The position numbers and the translations under genes are program-made. DNA of 49,122 bases. Source: Spirochaetia bacterium (GTDB lineage Bacteria; Spirochaetota; Leptospiria; Turneriellales; JAOUFE01). Below, piece by piece: positions 35,714-45,205 of the stretch; the first letter of the stretch is position 1, and each line of letters begins with the position of its first letter. A model generated the notes under the pieces. The model was not told the DNA's origin, searched no databases, and saw only the letters and a program-made list of their open reading frames with translations. Location: the NCBI GenBank assembly GCA_029857955.1, contig JAOUFY010000014.1, positions 1 to 49,122 on the forward strand, read 5' to 3'.

Positions 35714-36529
35714 ATGAAAAACAAAAAATTACTTTATTTAATTTCGACTTTTTTAGTTACAATGATTTTATCTTTTGTCATAATAAAATATGAAAACTAT
35801 ATTGCTTCAGTTAATCACTACTTTAAATCAAGTGAGAACTTTAAGAAATTCGTGATACAAAATGTCGCTATCTATGATGATTACAAAAGTTCAGAAATTG
35901 AAAAAGAACTACGAACATATTTATTAATGGATCACTTGAAAATTGCAAGTGATCATAAATATGAGCAGGTTACAAATATAAATGATCTTCTAAAATTATC
36001 AAATGAAGGAAAGCTGGTTTATGTCGATAGTGCAGCGAATGAATCTTATTATTTTTATAATGTAGCAAAAGATTTACGATATTTAAAACCATTTACTAAA
36101 GATGGTTTAGAGTTGATTTCGCAACGATTTGATAAGATATTGCATGAAAAACAAATAAATTCTGATCTTCACAATGATCAATTTAAAGTTAAATTTGCCA
36201 TTTCTTCGGCTACACGACCTGTAGAATATCAAAAAAATCTACGATCGAAAAATGAAAATGCTTCCCTGGAATCTACACATAGTTATGGCATTAGTTTTGA
36301 TATTTTTTATGATGAATACTTTGTATCTGACAAATCAGATAAGATTTCTTTTAAAAGTAAAGAATTTGAAAAAATTCGAAAAATACATGGTTTTGCACTT
36401 GGAAGCGCCTTACGTCGGCAATTACAGAGTGTTTTATCAAGAACTCTTTTAGAGCTTCAACGTGAACATAAACTTTATGCAATTTTAGAGACAAACCAGA
36501 AATGCTATCATGTTACGATTTTACCATGA
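35714..36529 (+). CDS. DUF5715 / M15-like (VanY-fold) periplasmic protein
   Basis: 271 aa. A membrane anchor or signal is at residues 5-25 (LLYLISTFLVTMILSFVII). The conserved middle, SSATRPVEYQKNLRSKNENA then STHSYGISFDI (about 155-196), has the R-x3-Y-Q and S-x-H-x2-G-x2-F-D patterns of the DUF5715 family. The fold is related to M15 D-Ala-D-Ala carboxypeptidases, so a wall-trimming role is possible. The usual zinc ligands (H in STHSYG, D in FDI) are present; the third is unclear. It follows leuS by 20 bases. Confidence 0.6.
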   Translation: MKNKKLLYLISTFLVTMILSFVIIKYENYIASVNHYFKSSENFKKFVIQNVAIYDDYKSSEIEKELRTYLLMDHLKIASDHKYEQVTNINDLLKLSNEGKLVYVDSAANESYYFYNVAKDLRYLKPFTKDGLELISQRFDKILHEKQINSDLHNDQFKVKFAISSATRPVEYQKNLRSKNENASLESTHSYGISFDIFYDEYFVSDKSDKISFKSKEFEKIRKIHGFALGSALRRQLQSVLSRTLLELQREHKLYAILETNQKCYHVTILP

Positions 36530-36563
36530 TCATGCAATTCTGGTTTTGCTTTAATAAATCTTG

Positions 36564-36875
36564 TTAAGTGTTAACTTGCTTGCCTGTTTTTTTTTCTATC
36601 GATTCAATTTTAGACACAAGCCTTCCACTTTTTCCTGCGCGATAATCCACTTTAATTCCAGCATAAATCCGGTTGCTGCTTTTCGACATTTGATCAAAAC
36701 ATTGTTTTACAACACCCATGACTTCATCCCATTCGCCTTCAAGTGTTGTACCCATCGGACCCATTTTATAAGAAATCCCGCTGTCTTGAATGATTTGAAT
36801 GGATTTTGCAACATATTCTGATTTACTTTCCCCGACATCTGTAGGGAATAAACTAAATTCCAGTAATACGCTCAT
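36564..36875 (-). CDS. MTH1187/YkoF-type thiamine-binding protein
   Basis: 103 aa of the MTH1187/DUF77 family, ferredoxin-like fold, cytosolic. It begins VLLEFSLFPTDVGESKSEYVAKSI, carries YKMGPMGTTLEGEWDEVMGVVKQC in the middle and ends KSGRLVSKIESIEKKTGK, all family-typical. Members bind thiamine or a related compound; some lie beside thiamine transporters, but none is here. The gene has a good ribosome binding site (AGGAG) and sits between the DUF5715 gene (convergent) and the lipoprotein gene (upstream on the same strand). Confidence 0.82.
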   Translation of the reverse strand: MSVLLEFSLFPTDVGESKSEYVAKSIQIIQDSGISYKMGPMGTTLEGEWDEVMGVVKQCFDQMSKSSNRIYAGIKVDYRAGKSGRLVSKIESIEKKTGKQVNT

Positions 36876-36908
36876 GTAAATCTCCTTTGTTCTAAATTAA
36901 TCAAGGAT

Positions 36909-37844
36909 TTAAAAGTCAACACGTCTGATTTCAAATTTATCAATTACAGGTTTGCCTCCAAATAAAGAGTCAAGTTCAGCATTAAGTACATAGGGTTGAT
37001 CACGAACCAAGACACCAGTTGTATTAAAGCGCCAGTTTTTTTTATTTGCGGCAATAACTTTTGCTGATTTAAATTCGTTAGTAGTGAGAAGTTTATAAAC
37101 CGTTTGCGAAGGTCCGTTTGCAATAACAACCAGATCTCCATTTGCATCTTTTAACAGTCCGTCAGCACCGATCAATTTTTCTTTCATATCTACCATAGAA
37201 ATATTTTGAGGTTCATTTAACGGGATTTTAAAAAGAGTTCCATCGTTATCTTTTGCAACAATTAGATAGTCTTTAAATAAAACAATTCCATTTAAATTAA
37301 AGCCTTCGCCAGCAAAACGCTGGTCTTTAACAAAAATTGTTGCCTGACCTTCTAAAGAAACTTTATATATTACAGGAGAAAAACTGTCGGTAACATAAAC
37401 CGTTCCGTCTTTTTCATCAAGCGCAATGTCATTTGCAAAGTGTAGATTACCTGGAAGCAGTGCTGAAAGATTTACATATTGGATCAAACTACCGTCAGAA
37501 AGTTTATATATTCCCAGACCGGCAATTTTTTTTTGAGTGAGAGGAGATGTTTTAACACTAACACCAGGATCAGAGTTTGCAACCAATATACGATCTCTTT
37601 TTGCATCGAGGCGAATTCCAATTGCGGATATTAAATTAGGGTCATTGACCAGACGTGTGTATTTTCCCGTTTTATCGACCAAGCCGACTGAACCTTCTTT
37701 TAACGAGGTAACCACGAAATTATTTTTTTGTGAATCGTATTCAAGACCTTCAGGATACAGCCCTGACTTATCAATCCAAACATTTTTTGGTATTCCATAG
37801 CACGAAGTAAATATTGACAATAATATAAGAATTTTTAATCTCAT
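36909..37844 (-). CDS. SMP-30/gluconolactonase-like beta-propeller lipoprotein
   Basis: 311 aa. Signal peptide with lipobox FTSC (C15), so probably a lipoprotein. The rest is a six-bladed propeller of the SMP-30 type: repeats such as PEGLEYDSQKNNFVVTS, HFANDIALDEKDGTVYVTD and GADGLLKDANGDLVVIA show alternating strands with G-D/N turns. The Ca-binding and catalytic residues (E18, N154, D204 in SMP-30) seem represented by PEGLEYD, FANDIA and GADGLL, but activity is unproven. A good ribosome binding site (GAGGA) precedes it. Confidence 0.75.
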   Translation of the reverse strand: MRLKILILLSIFTSCYGIPKNVWIDKSGLYPEGLEYDSQKNNFVVTSLKEGSVGLVDKTGKYTRLVNDPNLISAIGIRLDAKRDRILVANSDPGVSVKTSPLTQKKIAGLGIYKLSDGSLIQYVNLSALLPGNLHFANDIALDEKDGTVYVTDSFSPVIYKVSLEGQATIFVKDQRFAGEGFNLNGIVLFKDYLIVAKDNDGTLFKIPLNEPQNISMVDMKEKLIGADGLLKDANGDLVVIANGPSQTVYKLLTTNEFKSAKVIAANKKNWRFNTTGVLVRDQPYVLNAELDSLFGGKPVIDKFEIRRVDF

Positions 37845-38069
37845 TTTTTCCTCATTTTTTAATAACGTTTTCTTTATAATTTAATTTATTATTAAATTAA
37901 TTCCATAAAATTTGCAATTAATTTGAAAATAGTTTTAAGGTAACTTTTACAGTAGAATTCATGTTTTAGAAGTTAAAAATTGTATAAATTCCATAGAATT
38001 GGGAATTTAGTTAGATCATCCAATACAATGGTTTGACACCACATCTTTCTTTTTTCTAGCGTGTACAAT

Positions 38070-39398
38070 ATGTTGAAAATCAATGTAAACAAGGTTAGTA
38101 AAACAAGGTTTAGCGCTCATGTTAAAGTTTCTCCAGAAGAAAAAACTGTATGCGATAAAAAAGCTTTCGAAAATATTCGATCAAAAGTTAAAATAGATGG
38201 ATTTCGAAAAGGAAAAGTACCTGAACATATTATAAAAACAAGGTATTCGCAGGACTTAGAAGAAAGTTCAGTTCAATATATGATTGATATGGCTTCAGAA
38301 CAACTGATAAAAGAAACAGATAAAGATATTTATAAAATTCGTAAGGTTGAAAATCTGGTTCCCGAAAAGGGCGGCTATAGTTTTGAACTTATATTCGACA
38401 TACATCCAGAAATTAATCTTGGTAAAATGAAGGGAGTAACTTTAAAAGAGCTGATACCAATCATTGATGAAGCAGATATTAAAAAAGAAACGCAAGAAGT
38501 TTTAAAAATTTATTCTGAAAAAAAATTAAAAAATGATGATGAAGCTGCCAACGTTGGCGATTTAATTGTTTTGAGTTATGAGCAATGGGTAGAAGGTGTA
38601 CCAATTGCTCAACCGTCTGAAAACGTTCAAGTTAATTTAGGCAATTTTCAATTTGATAAAGAAATTGAGGAGCATTTAATTGCTGAACAAGTTAAAAAAG
38701 GTCAAGAACATAGAGTCAGTAAAAAATTTATTCAAGACGATGGTGTTGAAAAAAAAGTCGACATAATTATTCATATTGATGCCATATATAACGTCAGTTA
38801 TCCTGAACTTACAGATGAAATTGCTGTAAAATATGATGCGGATTACACTTCTGCAAAAGAGCTCAAAAACGATATTAACAAGGTGCTTTTCAGTCGTTTT
38901 CATCGAAAAAATATGGATGAAGAAATCGGTGAAGCGCTTGATAAATTAAATGAAACAACTGAAATTGATTTTCCTGAAAATTACACTCAAGAAAAACTGC
39001 AAAAATATATGGAAGAAAACAAAACTGATTTATCAGCTTTTGAAGAAAATGAGCATGAAGAGTTTAAATTAATTTTTGAACGTGAACTAAAGAAAAGACT
39101 GGTGAATGAATTTATTTTAAAAGAAGCTCTCAAAGATATAAAAACAGATGAGTATCATTTCGGATTTACTAAATTCATTGATGATAATTTTGATAAAAGA
39201 ATGTTAAGAACATTTAAAATTGTGTATAATAGCGTAATGAGTCAAAATGATAAAAATGAATATGGTAACCAGTTTATAAATCGTTTGTTGCAAATATATC
39301 ATCTTGACATTCTTGAAAGATATTTTCGTGACAAAGGTTTGGTAAAAAAAGATAAAAAAGTTGCCTTTTCTGAATTTATGAGCCAAGTTAAACAATAA
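38070..39398 (+). CDS. tig: Trigger factor
   Basis: Ribosome-bound chaperone that meets nascent chains at the exit tunnel. The ribosome-binding loop signature GFRKGKVP is near residue 46. The N-terminal domain, middle PPIase-like domain (about 145-240, diverged and probably inactive) and C-terminal helical arms (about 245-442) are present. Length is 442 aa. I use ATG 38070; GTG 38061 is in frame. A TTGACA box at 38033-38038 and a TACAAT directly in front of the ATG are 25 bases apart, too far for a standard promoter. clpP/clpX are not adjacent. ccmE follows 14 bases later, behind an AGAGGG site. Confidence 0.92.
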   Translation: MLKINVNKVSKTRFSAHVKVSPEEKTVCDKKAFENIRSKVKIDGFRKGKVPEHIIKTRYSQDLEESSVQYMIDMASEQLIKETDKDIYKIRKVENLVPEKGGYSFELIFDIHPEINLGKMKGVTLKELIPIIDEADIKKETQEVLKIYSEKKLKNDDEAANVGDLIVLSYEQWVEGVPIAQPSENVQVNLGNFQFDKEIEEHLIAEQVKKGQEHRVSKKFIQDDGVEKKVDIIIHIDAIYNVSYPELTDEIAVKYDADYTSAKELKNDINKVLFSRFHRKNMDEEIGEALDKLNETTEIDFPENYTQEKLQKYMEENKTDLSAFEENEHEEFKLIFERELKKRLVNEFILKEALKDIKTDEYHFGFTKFIDDNFDKRMLRTFKIVYNSVMSQNDKNEYGNQFINRLLQIYHLDILERYFRDKGLVKKDKKVAFSEFMSQVKQ

Positions 39399-39412
39399 AA
39401 AGAGGGTTAAAT

Positions 39413-39847
39413 ATGAAATATAAAGTCAGTATTGTCGTAGTTGCTATCGTAGCAGGAATAGCTTTTATGGTTATTTCATCCATAAGTAAGGACACCAAAA
39501 AGTTTTATCAATTAACTGAGTTAGCGGAAATTATTAAAAAAGACAAGCATAGCATATCAGATAAATATTTAATTGTACTTGGTAATGTTAAAGAAGGAAG
39601 CGTTAAAAAAAATGGAATTCAGGCTGACTTTACAATAGAAATGGCAGATGATCGTATGAAGGTTCATCACAATGGGAAAAATTTGTTGCCAGACACTTTT
39701 CAGGCCGGAGCTCAGGTTACGGTTGAAGGTAAATATGATCTAGCCAATGATGAATTTGTTTCAGATAAAGTTATGGCTAAATGCGCTTCTAAGTATCAGT
39801 CCGGTCAGACAATGACAAAAAAAGCGTATTCAAAACAGGATAAATGA
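39413..39847 (+). CDS. ccmE: Cytochrome c maturation heme chaperone CcmE, Cys-type
   Basis: Periplasmic heme carrier in system I cytochrome c maturation, anchored by the membrane segment at residues 5-23. The OB-fold strands (LIVLGNVKEGSV, VHHNGKNLLPDTFQAGAQVTVEGKY) are intact. The heme-binding position that is His in E. coli (LAKHDENY) is C124 here, in MAKCASKY, giving the CxxxY variant known from some sulfate reducers and archaea. Length is 144 aa. It overlaps no gene; ccmF begins 2 bases later. The AAAAGAGGG site upstream is strong. Confidence 0.93.
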   Translation: MKYKVSIVVVAIVAGIAFMVISSISKDTKKFYQLTELAEIIKKDKHSISDKYLIVLGNVKEGSVKKNGIQADFTIEMADDRMKVHHNGKNLLPDTFQAGAQVTVEGKYDLANDEFVSDKVMAKCASKYQSGQTMTKKAYSKQDK

Positions 39848-39848
39848 T

Positions 39849-41978
39849 ATGGAGTTTTTTGGAGCCTTACTTGTAGATATTGGCGCTATTTCAATTCACA
39901 TCTCTCTTGGCACAGCAGTATTATCCATTGTAACTGCTATCCAGGGATTAAAAAAACGAGATGAAAGTTATTTAATTATAAGCAGACAGCTTTTATACCT
40001 CCATTTTATTTTCATCACTACAGCTGTTATTTCATTGATAGTTTTATTAATGAAGGCAGACTTTTCTGTCATTTACGTTGTTGATCATGTAAGTAAATCG
40101 TTACCGACATTTTATCGATTTTCGGCGTTATGGGCTGGAGCTGAAGGCTCAATATTATTCTGGGCATTTCTGTTAATGCTTTTTGCATTTATTGCCATCA
40201 AACAGGTTGAAAATAGAGAGCCTGTTTTAGTTCCTTATATGATTTTAATTTTCATGATGATGGCATTGTTTTTTTCAATATTATTAAGTTTTTCCAAAGA
40301 TTCTGACCCTTTTAAAGTATTTATGTCAGGCGATCAGCGCATGATGAGCGATGAAGGTAAAGGGTTAAATCCTCTTTTACAACACTGGGCTATGGTTATT
40401 CATCCTCCTATATTATTTTTTGGATATGTTTCGTTTGCTGTACCTTTTGCAATTGCAATGGCATCACTTTTGGCAGGAAAAGTAAATCTGGAATGGACCA
40501 GACTTGTAAGAAGATGGACTTTATTTTCCTGGTTTAGTCTTGGCTTGGGCATTATGCTTGGAGGTAAATGGGCATATGAAGAACTTGGCTGGGGAGGTTA
40601 CTGGGCCTGGGATCCTGTTGAAAATGCATCTTTGATGCCATGGCTTACCGGCACAGCCTTTTTACATTCTATTTTGGTACAGGAAAAACGCGGCATGTTA
40701 AAAATGTGGAATATGATTCTTGTTAGTTTATCGTTTACACTTTGTATTTTTGGTACGTTTTTAACAAAATCAGGCATTGTAAATTCTGTTCATGCTTTTA
40801 CCAACACTGACATTGGTCCTTTCTTTGAAGTTTATCTTCTTTTTATTATTGTTTCAAGTATTTCATTGATCGTTTATCGAGCAGATCTTTTAAAATCTGA
40901 ACGATCAATCAATTCGTTTTTAAGTCGCGAAGCAGGATTTTTATTTAACAATGTTCTTTTATTAAGTATGGCAGGTTTTGTTTTTTTCGGAACTTTATGG
41001 CCTGTTTTTAGCGAAATAGTTTACGGAGAAAAGGTTACTGTTTCAGGGATTTGGTTTAATCGTTACATGGGACCTTTGGGACTTTTCTTGTTATTTTTAA
41101 CCGGTGCAGGTCCTTTGTTGGCATGGCGTAAAACAGCAAAAAAAACTTTGGTTAAAAACTTTTTTGTACCAACGATAGCTTTTTTAATCGTTCTCAGCTC
41201 TTATATTGGTTTTCATTTATTTAGATATAAATCGATCAATATGGAAGAATTGCACATACTCGCTGGCTTGACATTTGCGTTAAGTGCATTTGTAATAACA
41301 GGTGTAGTTGAAGAATTTATTCGAACTGCATTAACCAGAACTCGAATAACGAAAGAGTCATTTTTAGTTGGTTTGTTTTTAATGTTTTTTCAAAATAAAA
41401 GAAGATACCTGGGTTATACAGTCCATATTGGTCTTGCCTTATTATTCATCGGTTTTGCAGGAAAAGCTTTTTCAAAAGAAACAAAACTTTCATTAAAACA
41501 AGGCGAATCAGAATATTTTCAGGGTTATCTTATTGAAGCCGGAAGTTTTACTCAAAGTATTTATCCGCCAGAGGCAATGAGAGATCGAAAAATAATTCCT
41601 CTTTATACAGGGCAGGTTGTACGTGTAAATGTATATAAAAATAATAAATTAATAAAATCAGATGTATCTGAAATTAGAAATTATTTTATTTATAATTTAT
41701 CTACTGGAAAGTATGACGGTGAACAACCTACATCAGAACCAGCCATTATGTCAACTTTACTCGAAGATGTCTATGTTCAATTAGGCGGTATTGATGAATC
41801 CGGTAACCTGATTTTACAGGTTTGGATCAACCCGTTAGTTGGTATGGTGTGGTTTGGATTTTTATTTTACAATATATTTTTAATTGTTTTACTTTTACCA
41901 ATTGGCGAAAAAAGAAACATATCTTTATTTGGCAAAGAATACAGTACAGCGCCAGTGTATACGGGCAATGAAGCCTGA
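39849..41978 (+). CDS. ccmF: Cytochrome c heme lyase subunit CcmF
   Basis: Integral membrane protein that moves heme from CcmE to apocytochrome CxxCH sites. It has about 14 membrane segments and the WWD domain GWGGYWAWDPVENASLMPWL (about 247-266). The conserved His residues flanking it lie in the stretches QHWAMVIHPPILFFGY (about 178-193) and FLHSILVQEKRG. Length is 709 aa, slightly longer than E. coli CcmF (about 650). CcmH, CcmI and CcmA-D are not in the window, matching the reduced systems seen with CxxxY-type CcmE. It is co-transcribed with ccmE. Confidence 0.95.
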   Translation: MEFFGALLVDIGAISIHISLGTAVLSIVTAIQGLKKRDESYLIISRQLLYLHFIFITTAVISLIVLLMKADFSVIYVVDHVSKSLPTFYRFSALWAGAEGSILFWAFLLMLFAFIAIKQVENREPVLVPYMILIFMMMALFFSILLSFSKDSDPFKVFMSGDQRMMSDEGKGLNPLLQHWAMVIHPPILFFGYVSFAVPFAIAMASLLAGKVNLEWTRLVRRWTLFSWFSLGLGIMLGGKWAYEELGWGGYWAWDPVENASLMPWLTGTAFLHSILVQEKRGMLKMWNMILVSLSFTLCIFGTFLTKSGIVNSVHAFTNTDIGPFFEVYLLFIIVSSISLIVYRADLLKSERSINSFLSREAGFLFNNVLLLSMAGFVFFGTLWPVFSEIVYGEKVTVSGIWFNRYMGPLGLFLLFLTGAGPLLAWRKTAKKTLVKNFFVPTIAFLIVLSSYIGFHLFRYKSINMEELHILAGLTFALSAFVITGVVEEFIRTALTRTRITKESFLVGLFLMFFQNKRRYLGYTVHIGLALLFIGFAGKAFSKETKLSLKQGESEYFQGYLIEAGSFTQSIYPPEAMRDRKIIPLYTGQVVRVNVYKNNKLIKSDVSEIRNYFIYNLSTGKYDGEQPTSEPAIMSTLLEDVYVQLGGIDESGNLILQVWINPLVGMVWFGFLFYNIFLIVLLLPIGEKRNISLFGKEYSTAPVYTGNEA

Positions 41979-42050
41979 GAAAGAAAAAATATTTAAATTA
42001 ATTTCAACTATTGAAAATTTTTTTAGTGTTATTATGAAAAAACGATACTT

Positions 42051-42083
42051 AGAGCGCGTCCCAAAACTTGGGATGCGCTCTTA
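42051..42083 (-). terminator. G+C-rich hairpin between ccmF and thrB, related to the 9.8 kb repeat
   Basis: AGAGCGCGTCCCAA and TTGGGATGCGCTCT pair over 14 bp with one G-U. It overlaps the thrB stop (42081-42083), and T-rich DNA follows on the minus strand, so it is a good terminator for thrB. The sequence AGAGCGCGTCCCAAAAC matches the end of the 9801-9955 element at 16 of 17 positions. Confidence 0.75.
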
Positions 42084-43052
42084 AAAATTTTCTATTGTGG
42101 TACCCAAATTGTCAAATTCAGGAAAAAATACAGTTGATTCAATTCCATTGTTTAATAAGGCTGCTCTAAAATCAATGTTTTTAAAATTCTGATCTTTATT
42201 CCAAAAAGATAAAAGGGTCGTACCTGCGCCTGATAAATAAGATCCAAGAGCACCTTGAGATTGCCATAAAGTAAAACTCTTCATCATTCCTGGAATTAAA
42301 ACTGAACGCATGGGTTGATGAACTCTGTCTTCTATAGAAAGTCCAAATAAAAATTTATCATGGTCATTCCATGTTTCTTTTGACAATAAATGTGTCATAA
42401 GCGCAGTTCGGGTACTTTGAAAAGTAGTTATGTTTAGAGGCGCTGTCTGAGGAACAACTTTTCTGGCTTCTTCTGTCGAAAGCGAAATATGAGGAATTAT
42501 GCCGGCTAAACGAACCGGAGCTTTTACTTCCATATTAACCGGAGTATATAAACCTGTTTTTTCATCTTTAATATTTAATATCCAGCCTCCATAAAGTGCC
42601 GGTGCTACATTATCGGGATGTCCTTCGATATTTACTGCAAATTGAAATAATTCGTGTATCGAATAAAAATGACCATGTGTTTTGCGAATGACCTCATTGG
42701 CTGCAATTAAACCGCCGACAATTGCCGTAGAAGATGAGCCAAGACCTCTTGAAAGAGGAATGTTTAAAAATACTTCGGCATCAATGTAAATTATATCTAA
42801 ACCCGATTCAGAAAACAATTTTTCATAGCTTTTAATAAATAAATTATTGTCAGGATTTCCAATTTCTGATTGGTAATTTGAAGTGGATGTTTTCGTGAGC
42901 AAAGGGCTTGGAGTGATACCTAGGTGATGTTCTTTGCTCCTTGTGTCTGGATGTACAATAAATTCATTTCTAAGATCAATAGACATTCCCCATATATCAT
43001 AACCTGGACCAATGTTAGCGCTGGTAGCCGGAACACTTATTTTTATTTTCAT
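42081..43052 (-). CDS. thrB: Homoserine kinase
   Basis: Phosphorylates homoserine for threonine synthesis; GHMP family. The ATP loop PLSRGLGSSSTAIVGG is at about 99-114, and the N-terminal strand VPATSANIGPGYDIWG begins at residue 8. The third motif LSGAGTTLLSF is near 274. Length is 323 aa. thrC and hom are not nearby. A single gene, it ends in the hairpin with the 9.8 kb repeat sequence. Confidence 0.93.
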   Translation of the reverse strand: MKIKISVPATSANIGPGYDIWGMSIDLRNEFIVHPDTRSKEHHLGITPSPLLTKTSTSNYQSEIGNPDNNLFIKSYEKLFSESGLDIIYIDAEVFLNIPLSRGLGSSSTAIVGGLIAANEVIRKTHGHFYSIHELFQFAVNIEGHPDNVAPALYGGWILNIKDEKTGLYTPVNMEVKAPVRLAGIIPHISLSTEEARKVVPQTAPLNITTFQSTRTALMTHLLSKETWNDHDKFLFGLSIEDRVHQPMRSVLIPGMMKSFTLWQSQGALGSYLSGAGTTLLSFWNKDQNFKNIDFRAALLNNGIESTVFFPEFDNLGTTIENF

Positions 43053-43217
43053 ATCTAATTTAACTATTTTCCTTTATGCGGTCATTATTTATTAAAAAAA
43101 CTCATGTTCAAACAAAATAAATATCCAACTTTGACCATATAAAATATTTTAAATGATAATCTCTAATTTCTTATTATACATCTCATGCAACTAAAATTTT
43201 TAAACGGACAATAAACT

Positions 43218-45182
43218 ATGAACATATTTTTAAGATTAATGAAGTATGGAGTTAAATATAAGAAATTATTTTTTATCGGTATAACATTATCTTTTCTTGT
43301 TTCTATATTTAATGCAGTTACACTAAGTACGTTAAAACCAATTTTTGACGTATATGGTCAGGGTGTTGAAAAACCATTTCAAATTCAAATACAGGAAGGT
43401 GAATGGGATCTACTTCTTCGAGGCGGCAGATATGAAGAACTAAAAAAGTTAATCAATGACTATGATGTCTATCAACTAAAAAAAGAATGGATCAATTCAT
43501 TAAGCCAGGAAGAAATGCATTTGCCATTAAAGACATGGGAAGCGTTTTCTTATTTTCTGTCGCTTGCCAAACTTAAAATAAATTTAATCACGATTGCTTA
43601 CAATCCATTTAAGTTAATTGTAATGCTATCAATTGGAATACTGCCAATATATTTATTAAAATTACTTTGTTTACTGGGATCTGTTTATTTTTTATCAGCC
43701 ACCGGACTAAATATGGTAAAAGATATTAGAACAGACCTGTATAATAAATTAATAGATTTACCATTAGGTCATTTTGTTAAAGAGAAAAGCGGAGTCTGGA
43801 TGAGCCGAGTAATTAACGATGTGGTATTGATTTCAGATGTTATGGCAAATGATATCAGAGTCTCTATTAGTAACTTGTTTATTGTTATCACTCATCTTAT
43901 GCTTCTTGCGATTATTAATTCTAAATTATTGGTTATTTCGCTTATCGGCGTTCCTCTTTTACTTTGGCCGGTCAATTATTTCGCTCGAAAAATAAAATCC
44001 ATTACCAGAAACGAACAATCCCGACTAGCCGATTTAAACGGACATATTCATGAAATGATTGCAGGTGTACGCGTAATCCGAGCTTTTGGAATGGAAGAAT
44101 ACGAAAAAAGTCGTTTTAAAAAAATTAATGATATGTTAAGAAATGAAGGTTTTAAATATCGTTTAAACAATACGATAGGTCCATCATTGGTTGAATTTAC
44201 TTCTGCCTTTATCATTGCCGGACTTCTTGTTTACGGAGCATCGCAAATTGCCGGTGGCGAACTTACATCGGGTAGTTTTTTTACATTTTTATTTACATTA
44301 TTGATGGTCTTAAGTCCTTTAAAACAACTGGCAACCTGGTATAATTTAATGAATCGTATGAACGTTGCCGGTCAAAGAATATTTGAATTGATGGATGAGG
44401 ATGTTCCTATTGTCACTCCTGAAATTCCGGTAGAACTTAAAAAAATTAAAAAAAGTATCGATTTTAAGCATGTTTCTTTTCACTATAAGCCTGGAGATCG
44501 AGATGTTTTAAAAAATCTTAATTTACAGATACCTGTAGGTTCAACAGTTGCTTTGGTTGGTCATTCCGGGGCTGGTAAATCTACTTTTGTTGATCTCATA
44601 CCGCGTTTTAACGACTGTACCAGCGGTGAAATTCTTTTTGATGGTATAAACATCAAAAATTTATCATTGATAAATTTACGTGAAAAAATTGGAATCGTTA
44701 CACAGGAGGTTTTTCTTTTTAATGCAAGTATACGTGAAAATATTGCATATGGTCAGGAAAGTTTAGATATAAAAGAAATAGAAAAAGCTGCCAGGTTAGC
44801 CTTTGCCCATGACTTTATTATGGAACTACCAAACGGTTATGATACATTGATCGGCGAACGGGGTTTTATGTTATCAGGCGGTCAAAGGCAGCGATTATCC
44901 ATTGCCCGTGCATTGTTAAAAGATCCTGAAATTTTAATTTTTGACGAAGCAACTTCTGCGTTAGATACAAGATCAGAAAAACTGGTTCAAAAAGCAATTA
45001 AAAGAATGGTTAAAAACAGAACAACTTTTGTAATTGCTCACAGGTTATCCACAGTATATGAATCGGATATGATTCTGGTATTTAAAGATGGCAAAATCAT
45101 TGAAACAGGAACGCATGATGAATTGCTTAAGAAATCTGGCGAATATAAAAGTTTATATGATCTTCAGTTTCAGGATGTTTAA
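43218..45182 (+). CDS. msbA: MsbA-type lipid A/ABC exporter with large periplasmic insertion
   Basis: Flips a core-lipid A-type lipid across the inner membrane. It is an ABC half-transporter: six membrane segments (1-345) and a nucleotide-binding domain (about 415-650) with Walker A GHSGAGKST, signature LSGGQRQRLSIARAL and Walker B ILIFDEATSALD. Between segment 1 and segment 2 lies an insertion of about 80 residues (45-125, EGEWDLLLRGG..., charged and helical). Length is 654 aa against about 580 for E. coli MsbA. Other lipid exporters remain possible; MsbA is the best guess from overall likeness. Confidence 0.82.
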   Translation: MNIFLRLMKYGVKYKKLFFIGITLSFLVSIFNAVTLSTLKPIFDVYGQGVEKPFQIQIQEGEWDLLLRGGRYEELKKLINDYDVYQLKKEWINSLSQEEMHLPLKTWEAFSYFLSLAKLKINLITIAYNPFKLIVMLSIGILPIYLLKLLCLLGSVYFLSATGLNMVKDIRTDLYNKLIDLPLGHFVKEKSGVWMSRVINDVVLISDVMANDIRVSISNLFIVITHLMLLAIINSKLLVISLIGVPLLLWPVNYFARKIKSITRNEQSRLADLNGHIHEMIAGVRVIRAFGMEEYEKSRFKKINDMLRNEGFKYRLNNTIGPSLVEFTSAFIIAGLLVYGASQIAGGELTSGSFFTFLFTLLMVLSPLKQLATWYNLMNRMNVAGQRIFELMDEDVPIVTPEIPVELKKIKKSIDFKHVSFHYKPGDRDVLKNLNLQIPVGSTVALVGHSGAGKSTFVDLIPRFNDCTSGEILFDGINIKNLSLINLREKIGIVTQEVFLFNASIRENIAYGQESLDIKEIEKAARLAFAHDFIMELPNGYDTLIGERGFMLSGGQRQRLSIARALLKDPEILIFDEATSALDTRSEKLVQKAIKRMVKNRTTFVIAHRLSTVYESDMILVFKDGKIIETGTHDELLKKSGEYKSLYDLQFQDV

Positions 45183-45205
45183 AATGAAACATTTTCATTT
45201 ATAAA

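Noticed and set aside
38033-38069. TTGACA and TACAAT ahead of tig as a standard promoter
   Set aside because: The spacing is 25 bases, too long for a normal -35/-10 pair.
41884-42084. Reading frame downstream of ccmF running into the hairpin
   Set aside because: It lies mostly inside ccmF in another frame and ends in the G+C-rich hairpin; no family likeness.
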